Of a stretch of DNA of 64,000 bases, positions 1 through 8,786 are shown piece by piece (position 1 is the first letter of the stretch; each line of letters begins with the position of its first letter). The stretch covers positions 620,001 to 684,000 of the forward strand of contig NZ_JABWDU010000003.1 of NCBI RefSeq assembly GCF_013371465.1. The letters run 5' to 3'. Below the pieces are notes generated by a model, which did no database searches, was not told the DNA's origin, and was given only the letters and a program-made list of their open reading frames with translations. A program made the position numbers and the translations under genes. This DNA comes from Ensifer oleiphilus (GTDB lineage: Bacteria > Pseudomonadota > Alphaproteobacteria > Rhizobiales > Rhizobiaceae).

Positions 1-2
1 AT

Positions 3-848
3 ACCGTGTTTCGCGACGGCGGCTATGTCGGCAGCGGCCTTCTCGCTGACATCGATCGCCCCGGACTGATCAAGATGATCGTCGGACGCGAACTCGGCGA
101 GGAATACATCAAGACCAACGACCCGACCGACGAGATCGGCCTGGAGGTCTCGGGCCTGACACTGCCCGGCAAGATCGAGGACATCTCGTTTTCAGTGCGC
201 AAGGGCGAAATCTTCGGCATCTACGGCCTGATGGGCTCCGGCCGCACCGAAATCTTCAACTGCCTGTTCGGCCTCGACCGCCCGTCGCACGGCAGCATCC
301 GGCTTGAAGGCGAACAGATCACGGTAGCGAAGCCCGCAGACGCGATGGCAAACGGCATCGCCTTCGTCACCGAAGACAGGAAAGTGAGCGGCCTCAACCT
401 GGCCGACAGCGTTCGCGGCAACATCTGCCTTGCAAGCCTTCCCGAGATGAGCCCGCGCTTCGTCATGAAGGGCCGGGACGAGGCTGCGGCCAGCGCCGAA
501 ATGATTGCCCGCTTCGGCATCAAGGCCGCACGCGACACGATGCCGGTTTCGGGCCTTTCCGGCGGAAACCAGCAGAAGGTCGTGCTCGGCAAATGGTTCC
601 TGCGTCAGCCGAGGTTGCTTCTGCTCGACGAGCCGACACGCGGCGTAGACGTCGGCGCCAAGCGCGAGATCTACCGCATCATCTGCGACTTCACCGCGGC
701 CGGCGGCACCGTCGTCATGATTTCCTCCGAGATCGACGAGGTGCTGGGCATGTCCGATCGCATCCTCGTCATGCGCCAGGGAAAATCCGCCGGCATCCAC
801 GACCGCCGGGCGACGGACGCTCAGTCGCTCGTCCATCTATCGACCTGA
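3..848 (+). CDS. Sugar ABC transporter ATP-binding protein, C-terminal part (5' end outside window)
   Basis: This is the C-terminal half of an RbsA/XylG-type ATPase, which energises sugar or polyol import at the inner membrane. The frame is open to the first base, and the first residues (TVFRDGGYVG) match the end of the first ABC domain, so about 220 residues lie upstream. The second ABC domain has the degenerate Walker A typical of this half (GLMGSGRTE), the signature LSGGNQQKVVLGKW and Walker B LLLLDEPTRGVD. The permease begins 58 bp downstream and a binding protein follows, so the carrier is complete apart from the cut end. Substrate cannot be read from the ATPase; the dehydrogenase and DhaK-type kinases downstream suggest a polyol or ketose. 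Confidence 0.93.
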   Translation, partial: TVFRDGGYVGSGLLADIDRPGLIKMIVGRELGEEYIKTNDPTDEIGLEVSGLTLPGKIEDISFSVRKGEIFGIYGLMGSGRTEIFNCLFGLDRPSHGSIRLEGEQITVAKPADAMANGIAFVTEDRKVSGLNLADSVRGNICLASLPEMSPRFVMKGRDEAAASAEMIARFGIKAARDTMPVSGLSGGNQQKVVLGKWFLRQPRLLLLDEPTRGVDVGAKREIYRIICDFTAAGGTVVMISSEIDEVLGMSDRILVMRQGKSAGIHDRRATDAQSLVHLST

Positions 849-906
849 ACCACCCGCGAGATCGACGCCAAAAGCGCTTGTCCGACATCAAAGGGGCCTG
901 AGAACC

Positions 907-1911
907 GTGTCCAACATCGAAAACAATTCCTCCAGAAGCTGGTTCAGCGCCGAAAACCGCGGCACGTTGGTCCAGGAATACGGCATCTTTCTCGCCTTCC
1001 TGCTGCTGGCTGTCATCCTGTCGTTCTCCAACGAGTACTTCCTGACGCCGGGCAACATCTCCAACGTGCTCCTGCAGACGTCGATCAACGGCGTGCTCGC
1101 CATCGGCATGACCTTCGTCATCCTGACGCGCGGCATCGACCTTTCCGTCGGTTCGGTGGTCGCCCTTGCCGGCATGGTCAGCGCCAGCTTCGCGACCACT
1201 TCGGCAACGGCCGGGGTCGCTGGCGCGCCCTACCCCTTCTTCGTCGCACTTGCGATTGGCATTCTCGTCGGCGTCGCCTGCGGCATCATCGTCGGCTTTA
1301 TCGTCTCGCGCTTCGCAGTTCCTGCTTTCGTCGCCACGCTCGGCATGCTGTCTGCCGCCCGCGGCATGACGCTGATCTATGGCGGCGGCAAGCCGGTGCC
1401 GGCCCTGACGCCTGAATTCCGCTGGATCGGAACCGGCAATATCCTCGGCATCCCGATGCCTGTCATCCTGCTCGGGATCGTCTTTCTCGCCTCCTGGTGG
1501 ATCCTGACCCGCACTCGCTTCGGCCGCTACATCTACGCCGTCGGCGGCAACCCGCATGCGGCCAAGACCTCCGGCATCAACGTCACTCGCATCCGCTTCC
1601 TCGTCTATGTCATCTCCGGCGGCCTGTCGGGCCTTGCGGGCATGATGCTCTCGGCGAGAACGGGTTCCGCCCTGCCGCAGGCCGGCATCGCCTATGAACT
1701 CGACGCGATCGCCGCGGTCGTGATCGGCGGCACCAGCCTTTCGGGCGGCGTCGGCCGCGTGACGGGAACGCTGATCGGCGCGCTCATCATCGGCGTGATG
1801 AACAACGGCCTCGATCTGATGGGCATCCAATCCTACTACCAGCAGGTCCTCAAAGGCGCGCTGATCGTCGGCGCCGTGATGCTCGACCAGAAACGCAATC
1901 AGGGCCTCTGA
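907..1911 (+). CDS. Sugar ABC transporter permease (RbsC/BPD_transp_2 family)
   Basis: A 334-residue inner-membrane permease of the ribose/xylose type. Many hydrophobic segments follow a short polar N-terminus, and the family motif is present (GMTFVILTRGIDLSVGSVVA at about residues 65-85, then an AVVIGGTSLSGGVG loop near residue 270). It starts with GTG at 907, 58 bp after the ATPase, and precedes the periplasmic binding protein. It should pair as a homodimer with the ATPase in front of it. Length and order are those of a standard three-part importer. Substrate is inferred only from the downstream catabolic genes. Confidence 0.93.
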   Translation: MSNIENNSSRSWFSAENRGTLVQEYGIFLAFLLLAVILSFSNEYFLTPGNISNVLLQTSINGVLAIGMTFVILTRGIDLSVGSVVALAGMVSASFATTSATAGVAGAPYPFFVALAIGILVGVACGIIVGFIVSRFAVPAFVATLGMLSAARGMTLIYGGGKPVPALTPEFRWIGTGNILGIPMPVILLGIVFLASWWILTRTRFGRYIYAVGGNPHAAKTSGINVTRIRFLVYVISGGLSGLAGMMLSARTGSALPQAGIAYELDAIAAVVIGGTSLSGGVGRVTGTLIGALIIGVMNNGLDLMGIQSYYQQVLKGALIVGAVMLDQKRNQGL

Positions 1912-1998
1912 GCCCACAAGAGATTGGCCGCAGAGCGGCGGTCATGAACCAATCCGTGCGCCATGAAGGTCGCGGAAACCACAATAAGGAGGAGTAGC

Positions 1999-2985
1999 AT
2001 GAAGAAACTCGTGATCGCCCTGGCTTCCGCCACGGCCCTCTTCGCGTCGTCAGCCGTCGCGCAGGAGAAGCTCAAGATCGGTGCAGCGCCCTACGGCCTC
2101 AACGCAGAATTCATGCAGATCTGGTCGGCGGCCCTTGAAGAGCACCCCGCCGTCAAGAGCGGCGAAGTCGAACTGACCGTATTCGACGGCCGCTACGACG
2201 CACTGGTCCAGCAGGAGCAGTTCAACACGATGATCACGCAGAAGTTCAATGCGATCATCTTCGTGCCGATCGACATCGAGGCTGGCGCGACCGCCGTGCA
2301 GGCTGCCCATGACGCCGGCATCCCGGTCGTCGGCTCCAACACCCGCGTCAACTCCGACCTGTTGACCGCCTATGTCGGCTCCGACGACACCGTGTCGGGC
2401 TACATGGAAGCCAAGACCGTGCTCGACAAGATCGGCTGCAAGGGCAATGTCGTCATCATCGAAGGCCCGATCGGCCAGTCAGCGCAGATCTCGCGCCTGG
2501 AAGGCAACAAGAAAGCGCTTGCCGAATGCCCTGACGTCAAGGTTCTAGAGCAGCAGACCGCCAACTGGTCGCGTGCCGAGGCCCAGACCCTGATGGAAAA
2601 CTGGCTGACTGCTCATTCCGGCCAGATCAACGGCGTGATCGGCCAGAACGACGAGATGGCACTCGGCGCGATCGAAGCGATCAAGTCGGCCGGCCTCAAG
2701 GTCGACGATTTCGCCATTGCCGGCATCGACGGCGTGACCGATGCTCTGACGGCCGTCAAGGAAGGCACGATGACCTCGATCCTGCAGGATGCCCGTGCCC
2801 AGGCACAGGGCGCGCTCGACCTCGCGATCTTCCAGGCGAAGAAGGGTGACTACAAGCCGCAGTCGGACATCTGGGCACAGTATCCCGACATGCCGTTCAA
2901 CGACGGCAAGGACAAGGAATACAACGTTCCGTGGACCCCGGTCACGACCGAGAACGTCGATAAGCTGCTCGAAGCCCGCAAGTAA
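1999..2985 (+). CDS. Periplasmic sugar-binding protein (Peripla_BP_4 family)
   Basis: A 328-residue substrate-binding protein of the RbsB type. The ATG at 1999 is chosen over an upstream in-frame start because a strong ribosome site (AAGGAGGAG) lies just before it and it gives a proper signal peptide (MKKLVIALASATALFASSAVA, cleaved before QEKLKIG). Characteristic blocks include NAIIFVPIDIEAG, AGIPVVGSNTRVN and GVIGQNDEMALGAIEAIKSAG. It delivers ligand to the permease/ATPase encoded before it. A GC-rich hairpin follows directly (2999-3017), as often seen after binding-protein genes to raise their share of the operon mRNA. Confidence 0.94.
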   Translation: MKKLVIALASATALFASSAVAQEKLKIGAAPYGLNAEFMQIWSAALEEHPAVKSGEVELTVFDGRYDALVQQEQFNTMITQKFNAIIFVPIDIEAGATAVQAAHDAGIPVVGSNTRVNSDLLTAYVGSDDTVSGYMEAKTVLDKIGCKGNVVIIEGPIGQSAQISRLEGNKKALAECPDVKVLEQQTANWSRAEAQTLMENWLTAHSGQINGVIGQNDEMALGAIEAIKSAGLKVDDFAIAGIDGVTDALTAVKEGTMTSILQDARAQAQGALDLAIFQAKKGDYKPQSDIWAQYPDMPFNDGKDKEYNVPWTPVTTENVDKLLEARK

Positions 2986-2998
2986 CGCCAAATCAAGT

Positions 2999-3017
2999 GG
3001 GGCGGCCTGTCCGCCCC
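2999..3017 (+). terminator. Intra-operon hairpin after the binding-protein gene
   Basis: GGGGCGG and CCGCCCC form a 7-bp perfect stem around a 5-nt loop, 13 nt after the stop codon. No long T run follows, and the next gene starts 28 bp later, so mRNA stabilisation or partial attenuation is likelier than full termination. Confidence 0.55.
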
Positions 3018-3045
3018 GCTTTCCAACCGCCGAGGGAAAAACGAC

Positions 3046-3819
3046 ATGACCGAGACCGCACCCCAGATCGACCTCAATTTCCCGCTGACCGGCAAGGTTG
3101 CCCTCGTCACCGGCGGCGCTTCCGGCATCGGCGCGGCGGTTGCCAGCGCGTTCGCCGCCAAAGGCGCGAAAGTGGCCGTGCTCGACATCAACGAGGACAT
3201 CGCGCGCGCCAAAGCCGAGGCTCTGGGCGGTGACGCGAAACCCTTCGTCTGCGACGTTTCGGACGCGGCCTCGGTCAATGCAGCGGTCGCCGGCGTGGTC
3301 GCCGCTTTCGGCGGTATCGACATCGCCGTCAACAGTGCCGGCGTCGTGTTCCTGGCGCCTGCCGAAGAGCTGTCGCTCGACCATTGGGACAAGACCATCG
3401 CCATCAACCTGAAGGGCAGCTTCCTCGTCACCCAGGCCGTCGGCCGGGCGATGATCGCTGCCGGCAAGGGCGGCAAGATCATCAACCTCGCCTCGCAGGC
3501 CGGCACAGTCGCGATCGAAGACCATGTTGCCTATTGCGCATCGAAATTCGGCGTCATCGGCATGTCGAAGACCTTTGCGGCCGAGTGGGGCAAACACGGC
3601 ATCGCCGTCAACACCATCTCACCGACCATCGTCCTGACCGAACTCGGCAAGAAGGCCTGGAGCGGCGAAAAGGGCGAGGCTGCCAAGAAACGTATCCCGG
3701 CCGGCCGTTTCGCCTATCCGGAAGAGATCGCGGCTGCCGCCGTGTTCTTGTCGTCGGCGGGAGCCGACATGATCAACGGCGCCGATCTGCTGATCGACGG
3801 CGGCTACACCATTCTCTGA
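3046..3819 (+). CDS. Short-chain dehydrogenase/reductase, polyol (possibly D-threitol) dehydrogenase
   Basis: A 257-residue classical SDR. It has the NAD(P)-binding TGGASGIG motif near residue 25, NSAG after strand 4, the catalytic Ser in the LASQAG strand and the YCASK (YxxxK) pair. Asp-Ile after the second strand (VLDIN) favours NAD+. It resembles the GolD/DthD group of D-arabitol and D-threitol dehydrogenases. It sits between the importer and two DhaK/DhaL kinases, which suggests oxidation of an imported polyol to a ketose (for example threitol to erythrulose) that is then phosphorylated. The family is clear; the exact substrate is inference from context and remembered family resemblance. 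Confidence 0.85.
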   Translation: MTETAPQIDLNFPLTGKVALVTGGASGIGAAVASAFAAKGAKVAVLDINEDIARAKAEALGGDAKPFVCDVSDAASVNAAVAGVVAAFGGIDIAVNSAGVVFLAPAEELSLDHWDKTIAINLKGSFLVTQAVGRAMIAAGKGGKIINLASQAGTVAIEDHVAYCASKFGVIGMSKTFAAEWGKHGIAVNTISPTIVLTELGKKAWSGEKGEAAKKRIPAGRFAYPEEIAAAAVFLSSAGADMINGADLLIDGGYTIL

Positions 3820-3849
3820 CGAAGCACGACCCCATCTACAGGAGCTACC

Positions 3850-4842
3850 ATGCAAAGGTTCATCAACAATCCCGACGAGGTGGTCGAGGATACCGTCAAG
3901 GGCTTCGTCAAGGCTCACTCGGACATCGTGCGTCTGGCTGACAACCCGCGCGTGGTCGTCGCCAAGGGCGCGCCGGTCGCCGGCAAGGTCGGTGTCGTCA
4001 CCGGCGGCGGCTCCGGCCACGAGCCGGCCTTCATCGGCTACACCGGCCGCAACATGCTCGACGCCGTCGCCGTGGGCGAGCTGTTCTCGTCGCCAACCGC
4101 CAAGAGCTTCCACGATGCGATCCGCGAAGCCAATGGCGGCAAGGGTGTCGTCTGCCTCTATGGCAACTATGCCGGCGACAACATGAACGTGAAGATGGCA
4201 ATCAAACTTGCGGCCAAGGACGGCATTGAGGTGCTGACCGTCGTTGCCAATGACGACGTCTGCTCGGCACCGCCCGAGGAGCGCGAGAAGCGCCGCGGCG
4301 TGGCCGGCGAGATCTTCATGTGGAAGATCGGCGGCGCCAAGGCGGCCGAAGGCGCAAGCCTCGAAGAGGTGCGTGCGACCGCACAGAAGGCGATCGACAA
4401 TTGCCGTTCGATCGGCGTCGGCCTTGGACCCTGCACGCTTCCGGCCGTCGGCCATCCGAATTTCCAGATCGAGCCCGGCACGATGGAAGTCGGCATCGGT
4501 CACCACGGCGAACCGGGTGTGCGCGTCGAGGCGCTGAAGACCGCCGACGAAGTCGCCAAGGACATGTGCCAGATCGTGCTCGACGATCACAATCTCGCGT
4601 CCGGTACCGAAGTTGCAGTGCTGGTGTCCGGCCTCGGCGCCACGCCGCTCAACGAACTCTATATTCTGAACGACACGATCGAGAAGGAAATCACCGGCCG
4701 CGGTCTCAGCATCTACCGGACCTATATCGGCAACTACTTCACTTCGCTGGAAATGGTCGGCGCGACGCTGACCGTGCTGGCGCTCGACGACGAACTCAAG
4801 GCGCTCCTCGACGTCGAGGTTCGCTGCACCACCATCCTGTGA
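3850..4842 (+). CDS. dhaK: Dihydroxyacetone kinase family, DhaK subunit (probable ketose kinase)
   Basis: A 330-residue DhaK, the ketose-binding subunit. Conserved blocks are all present: GGGSGHEPA near residue 53 (substrate-contact His), YGNYAGDNMN near 102 (catalytic Asp) and GHHGEPG, whose second His (about 219) matches the His that binds dihydroxyacetone as a hemiaminal in characterised enzymes. DhaL follows 15 bp downstream. No DhaM-like phosphotransferase protein is in the window, so this looks like an ATP-dependent two-subunit kinase. In this context (polyol importer, SDR) the substrate may be a four-carbon ketose such as erythrulose rather than dihydroxyacetone; that is inference. Confidence 0.9.
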   Translation: MQRFINNPDEVVEDTVKGFVKAHSDIVRLADNPRVVVAKGAPVAGKVGVVTGGGSGHEPAFIGYTGRNMLDAVAVGELFSSPTAKSFHDAIREANGGKGVVCLYGNYAGDNMNVKMAIKLAAKDGIEVLTVVANDDVCSAPPEEREKRRGVAGEIFMWKIGGAKAAEGASLEEVRATAQKAIDNCRSIGVGLGPCTLPAVGHPNFQIEPGTMEVGIGHHGEPGVRVEALKTADEVAKDMCQIVLDDHNLASGTEVAVLVSGLGATPLNELYILNDTIEKEITGRGLSIYRTYIGNYFTSLEMVGATLTVLALDDELKALLDVEVRCTTIL

Positions 4843-4857
4843 CGAAAGAGGCGCATC

Positions 4858-5499
4858 ATGCAGACGTTTAGCAACGCCAGTTCCGGCGCGATCGTGCTGT
4901 CGCTCGCAGAGCGCATCATCGAGAACCGCGCATACTTGAGCGAAATCGACGGCAAGATCGGCGACGGCGACCACGGCGTCAACATGGCCAAGGGTTTTGG
5001 CATGGCGGCCGATCGGCTGAAGGACAAGGACACCACCCTGTCCGAGGCGCTGGACACGCTCGGCACCGTGCTGATGACCGAGATCGGCGGCTCCATGGGC
5101 CCACTCTACGGGGTGATGTTCACCGAGTTTGCCGAGAAGCTCGACGGCGTTCCTGCCATCGATGCGGCGACCTACAGCACCATGTTGCATGCCGGTCTTG
5201 AGGGCATCCAGTCGATCGGCTCGGCCAAGGTCGGCGACAAGACGCTGATCGATACGCTCGTTCCGGCGGTGGAAGCCTTTGACGGCGCAACGGCGAACGG
5301 AAAATCGTTCGACGAGGCGCTCGACGCTCTGGTTGTCGCAGCCGAGGCGGGGCGCGATTCGACCCGCGATCTCGTTGCCAAGATTGGCCGCGCCAGCCGG
5401 CTCGGCGAGCGCTCGCTCGGCGTGCTTGACGCGGGTGCGACGTCCTGCGCGATCATCCTGAAGGAGCTTTCACTCGGCGCCCGCGCGCGACTGGCGTAA
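4858..5499 (+). CDS. dhaL: Dihydroxyacetone kinase family, DhaL subunit
   Basis: A 213-residue DhaL, the nucleotide-binding partner of DhaK. The Mg/ATP signature IGDGDHGVNMAKGF lies at about residues 38-51, the GGSMGPLYG loop follows near 80, and the C-terminal half carries GDKTLIDTL and a SLGVLDAGATS segment typical of the helical barrel. It starts 15 bp after dhaK with a weak ribosome site (AAAGAGG) and is surely co-transcribed. A long hairpin (5559-5600) lies downstream, before the regulator-kinase fusion gene. Confidence 0.9.
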   Translation: MQTFSNASSGAIVLSLAERIIENRAYLSEIDGKIGDGDHGVNMAKGFGMAADRLKDKDTTLSEALDTLGTVLMTEIGGSMGPLYGVMFTEFAEKLDGVPAIDAATYSTMLHAGLEGIQSIGSAKVGDKTLIDTLVPAVEAFDGATANGKSFDEALDALVVAAEAGRDSTRDLVAKIGRASRLGERSLGVLDAGATSCAIILKELSLGARARLA

Positions 5500-5558
5500 T
5501 CGATGACAACGGCGTAGGCGCGGAAGCATGCCTTTGCCGAAAAATTTCGCCTCCCAAG

Positions 5559-5600
5559 GCCGTGCGCGATCCCGCTGAAAACGGCGGGATCGCGCACGGC
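5559..5600 (+). terminator. 17-bp perfect inverted repeat between dhaL and the regulator gene
   Basis: Arms 5559-5575 and 5584-5600 are perfectly complementary (17 bp, GC-rich) around the 8-nt loop TGAAAACG. No T run follows on either side. It is the most stable hairpin I noticed here and divides the polyol locus in two. It may end or attenuate the upstream transcript before the separate regulator-kinase unit. Confidence 0.6.
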
Positions 5601-5782
5601 GACAGCAGGATATTCAGCTGGCGGCACCCGTCGGCGCCCTTCTCAAAATGGGCCGCATACCAATTCGCCTGTATAAACTCGGCACTTCTGACGGCCTGGC
5701 CAAAGTCGAAGTGCTGCAAGGTTGCAAAAGCACGACGTTGCTTCCATGTTCACCAGCCAAAACAGGGAACGAACGCAACCAG

Positions 5783-7870
5783 ATGACATCGAAGACATCC
5801 TCACCACGCAAGGGCGGTGCGAGTAGGAGCGGCGCGACCGATACGTCGGACGTCATCCCCTTGCGCTATGGTGACGATCCCTATGTCTGGGCCTGCTGGC
5901 TCTACTACGAAGATGGAATGACCCAGGGCGAGATCGCCGATGCCATGGGCGTCTCCCGCGCGACCGTCAACAGCTACCTCGCCGATGCCCGCGAGAAGGG
6001 CATCGTCAACATCTCTCTTGAGCCGGCCCGACTCGCGTCACTGACGATCGCCCAGGAACTGAAGCGCCATTTCGGCCTTGCCGACTGTCTCGTCGTTCCG
6101 AGTGACGACAATGCCCGGCCGCTCATCGACAGCCTCGGCGTCGCCGGTGCAATGGCGTTGCAGAAGCTGATGAAATCCGGCGACACTCTGGCTGTCTCCT
6201 GGGGGCGCACCGTGATGTCGGTGGGCGAGCACGCGGATGTGCAGGCGCTGCAGGACGCAACCGTGGTGCAGGCGACCGGCGGCACGACGGCGGCGTTCTC
6301 CTATACACCGGATCTCTGCGCCGCTTCGATCGCCCGCGCGATTGGCGCACGCTGCGTCGGCATAACCGCACCGGCGATCGTCAAGTCGGGCGAATTGCGG
6401 CAGATGCTGCTCGACGAACCGCTGCTGCAGGAACAATTCGCCACGCTTGCGCAGGCCAACCGCATCCTTTTCGGCATATCGTCTCTGCGCCCCAACTCCA
6501 CCATCCATACCAGCGGCTTCTTCGACACCGTGTCTTTGCAGGATTATCTTGCCGCCGGTGCCGTCGGCGTCGTTGCCGGGCGCTTCATCGACGAGCGTGG
6601 ACGCCCCGTCGCGGGACCGCTCGACGACAGGACGGTCGGCATTTCGCTCGACATGCTGCGCCGGATCGGCACGCGCATTGCGGTTGCTGGCGGCTTCGAC
6701 AAGGTGCCGGCGCTGCTTGCAGCACTGCGCGGCGGCTACGCCAATGTGCTGATCACCGACGCCGCCACCGGCCACGGCATCCTCAGGGCCGATGGCGTCA
6801 CCGGCCTCGACACCCGGATTTCGCAGCGGCCGAAGCTTGCCCAGACGCCCAGCTCCTACCGCGCCCACGTCAAGAAATTCCTCAACAATCCCAACGAAGT
6901 GGTCGAGGAAATGCTCGACGGCGTCGTCAGGGCGCACCGCGACTACATCGAACCGATCAACGGTTCGCATCGCGCGCTTGTCGCCAAATCGGGGCCACGC
7001 CCGGGCAAGGTCGGCCTGGTCATCGGTGGCGGCACCGGTCACGAACCCTGCTTCCTCGGCTATGTCGGCAAGGGCCTCGCCGACGCGGTTGCCGTCGGCA
7101 ACATCTTCTCGTCACCGCCGCCGGACCCGATCGTCCAGTGCGCCGTCGCCGCATCCGGTGGCGAGGGCGTGCTCTTCGTCTACGGCAACTATGCCGGCGA
7201 CGTGATGAACTTCGAGATGGCGGCCGAGATCGCCGAGGAAAAGGGCATCGCGGTCCGCACGGTGCTGACCACGGACGATATCGCCTCCTCGCCGATCGAG
7301 GATCGCGAGGGACGGCGCGGCGTCGCCGGCAATTTCTTCATCTTCAAGATCGCCGGTGCTGCCTGCGATCGGGGCCTTTCGCTTGACGCCTGCGAGGCCG
7401 TCACCAGAAAAGCGAACGTGCGAACCTACACCGTCGGCGTTGCGCTTGAGCCCTGCTCGATGCCGCAGACGCGGCGGCACAATTTCGAGATCGGCCCCGA
7501 CGATATGGAAATCGGCATGGGCATCCACGGCGAGCCCGGCGTGACCCGCGAGCGCATCAAGCCGGCCGACGACATCACCGATGCGATCATGGACAACATT
7601 TTCAAGGAGATGAAGCCAACGGCGGGCGACCGCGTCGCCGTGCTCGTCAATTCGTTCGGCGCGACGCCGCTGATGGAGCTCTACATCCTCTACCGGCGCG
7701 TGGCGCAACGTCTTGCCGCCAAGAACATAGAGATTGAAGCCAACTGGATCGGCCATTATTGCACGTCTCTCGACATGGTGGGCGCGTCGATCTCGATCCT
7801 CCATCTCGACCAGGAACTGACCGATCTGCTGCACCACCCTTGCGAAACGGCTTTCCTGCGTATCAATTAG
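5783..7870 (+). CDS. SorC-type sugar-sensing regulator fused to a DhaK kinase subunit
   Basis: A 695-residue fusion. Residues about 40-70 form a helix-turn-helix (TQGEIADAMGVSRATVNSYL). About 75-350 is a SorC/DeoR-type sugar-phosphate-binding domain, with blocks such as VSWGRTVMSV, and GVVAGRFIDERGRPV. From about 363 to the end is a full DhaK (GGGTGHEPC, YGNYAGDVMNFE, MGIHGEPG; substrate-binding His about 582). All DhaK catalytic-site residues I can recognise are kept, so the fused domain may be an active kinase and not only a sensor. The ATG at 5783 is chosen because the residues encoded upstream look non-coding. A second dhaL follows. This architecture is annotated elsewhere as a bifunctional regulator/DhaK; whether it phosphorylates, senses or both is open. 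Confidence 0.9.
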   Translation: MTSKTSSPRKGGASRSGATDTSDVIPLRYGDDPYVWACWLYYEDGMTQGEIADAMGVSRATVNSYLADAREKGIVNISLEPARLASLTIAQELKRHFGLADCLVVPSDDNARPLIDSLGVAGAMALQKLMKSGDTLAVSWGRTVMSVGEHADVQALQDATVVQATGGTTAAFSYTPDLCAASIARAIGARCVGITAPAIVKSGELRQMLLDEPLLQEQFATLAQANRILFGISSLRPNSTIHTSGFFDTVSLQDYLAAGAVGVVAGRFIDERGRPVAGPLDDRTVGISLDMLRRIGTRIAVAGGFDKVPALLAALRGGYANVLITDAATGHGILRADGVTGLDTRISQRPKLAQTPSSYRAHVKKFLNNPNEVVEEMLDGVVRAHRDYIEPINGSHRALVAKSGPRPGKVGLVIGGGTGHEPCFLGYVGKGLADAVAVGNIFSSPPPDPIVQCAVAASGGEGVLFVYGNYAGDVMNFEMAAEIAEEKGIAVRTVLTTDDIASSPIEDREGRRGVAGNFFIFKIAGAACDRGLSLDACEAVTRKANVRTYTVGVALEPCSMPQTRRHNFEIGPDDMEIGMGIHGEPGVTRERIKPADDITDAIMDNIFKEMKPTAGDRVAVLVNSFGATPLMELYILYRRVAQRLAAKNIEIEANWIGHYCTSLDMVGASISILHLDQELTDLLHHPCETAFLRIN

Positions 7871-7927
7871 CATTCCGTCAGGGATCCATGATCAAGCATG
7901 GGGACCGGGCGTTCTGGGAGGACAGTG

Positions 7928-8575
7928 ATGTCGGAAAATGCGGCGCGCCGCTTGGTCAGCATGTTTCAGGCGATTTCCGATGCCGTGGAAGCCGAGAAGG
8001 ATCATCTGTCGGAGCTTGATGGCGCCATCGGCGATGCCGATCACGGCACCACCATGTCGCTCGGCTTTCTGGCGGTGAAGGTTGAACTGGCAAAACTCGA
8101 CCTGGATCAGGCGCAGATATCCGACGTCATGGCGACGGCGGCGGGCGCCTTTCTCAATGCCGTCGGCGCTTCGACCGGCCCGCTCTATGCCACCGCCTTT
8201 CGCCGTGCTGGGCAGGCCGTTGCCGGCAAGGCTGAACTCGACCTTGCCACTTGCGCTGCCATCATCGATGCCATGGGTTCCGGAATGCGCGAGCGCGGCA
8301 AGGGGCAGCGCGGCGACAAGACGATGCTCGACGCCTGGCTGCCGGCAGCCGACGCCGCAGCAGCGGCGCTTGCCGACAACAAGGGTGCGGACGGATTCTG
8401 GCGCGACGTCGTCGCCTCGGCGGAGGCCGGCGCCAACGCGACGCGCTCGATGATCGCCACCAAGGGACGCGCCGCACGGGTGCGCGAGCGCTCGCTTGGG
8501 CATGTCGATCCGGGAGCGGCTTCGTCCGTGGTGATCCTGCGCGCCATGGCATCCTCGCTCAACAAAGCCGCCTGA
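7928..8575 (+). CDS. Second DhaL-type kinase subunit
   Basis: A 215-residue DhaL paralogue. The nucleotide signature reads GAIGDADHGTTMSLGF, with Thr where the usual motif has Asn (GDADHGxNM). GASTGPLYA and GDKTMLDAW follow, and the C-terminus has a SLGHVDPGAAS segment. GGAGGACAG just before the ATG at 7928 fixes the start. It lies 57 bp after the regulator-DhaK fusion and is presumably its partner, giving the locus two full DhaK/DhaL sets. The Asn-to-Thr change may alter metal or nucleotide binding. Confidence 0.9.
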   Translation: MSENAARRLVSMFQAISDAVEAEKDHLSELDGAIGDADHGTTMSLGFLAVKVELAKLDLDQAQISDVMATAAGAFLNAVGASTGPLYATAFRRAGQAVAGKAELDLATCAAIIDAMGSGMRERGKGQRGDKTMLDAWLPAADAAAAALADNKGADGFWRDVVASAEAGANATRSMIATKGRAARVRERSLGHVDPGAASSVVILRAMASSLNKAA

Positions 8576-8786
8576 CGAGCGGTCGAACCAAGGCCCACCC
8601 GCGTCACGCGCACGTGATGCCGCTGTTTGGACAAAATTTACCATCACATGCCAAGGCTGGTGTGCACCGGAGATGCAGGCGCGTTCAAGTTTTTTTGAAC
8701 CGCCGCGAGACGAAAGCCAGCGGCAAGCGCTTGCAGCTAAAGCCGCTAGAGGTTTTATGGTCCGGTCGCCATTTCAAGGAGCCCGC

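Noticed and set aside
5711-5733. GTGC/GCAC and GCAA/TTGC repeats before the SorC-DhaK gene as a possible operator
   Set aside because: The two repeat pairs do not share a centre, so the symmetry is weak and could be chance.
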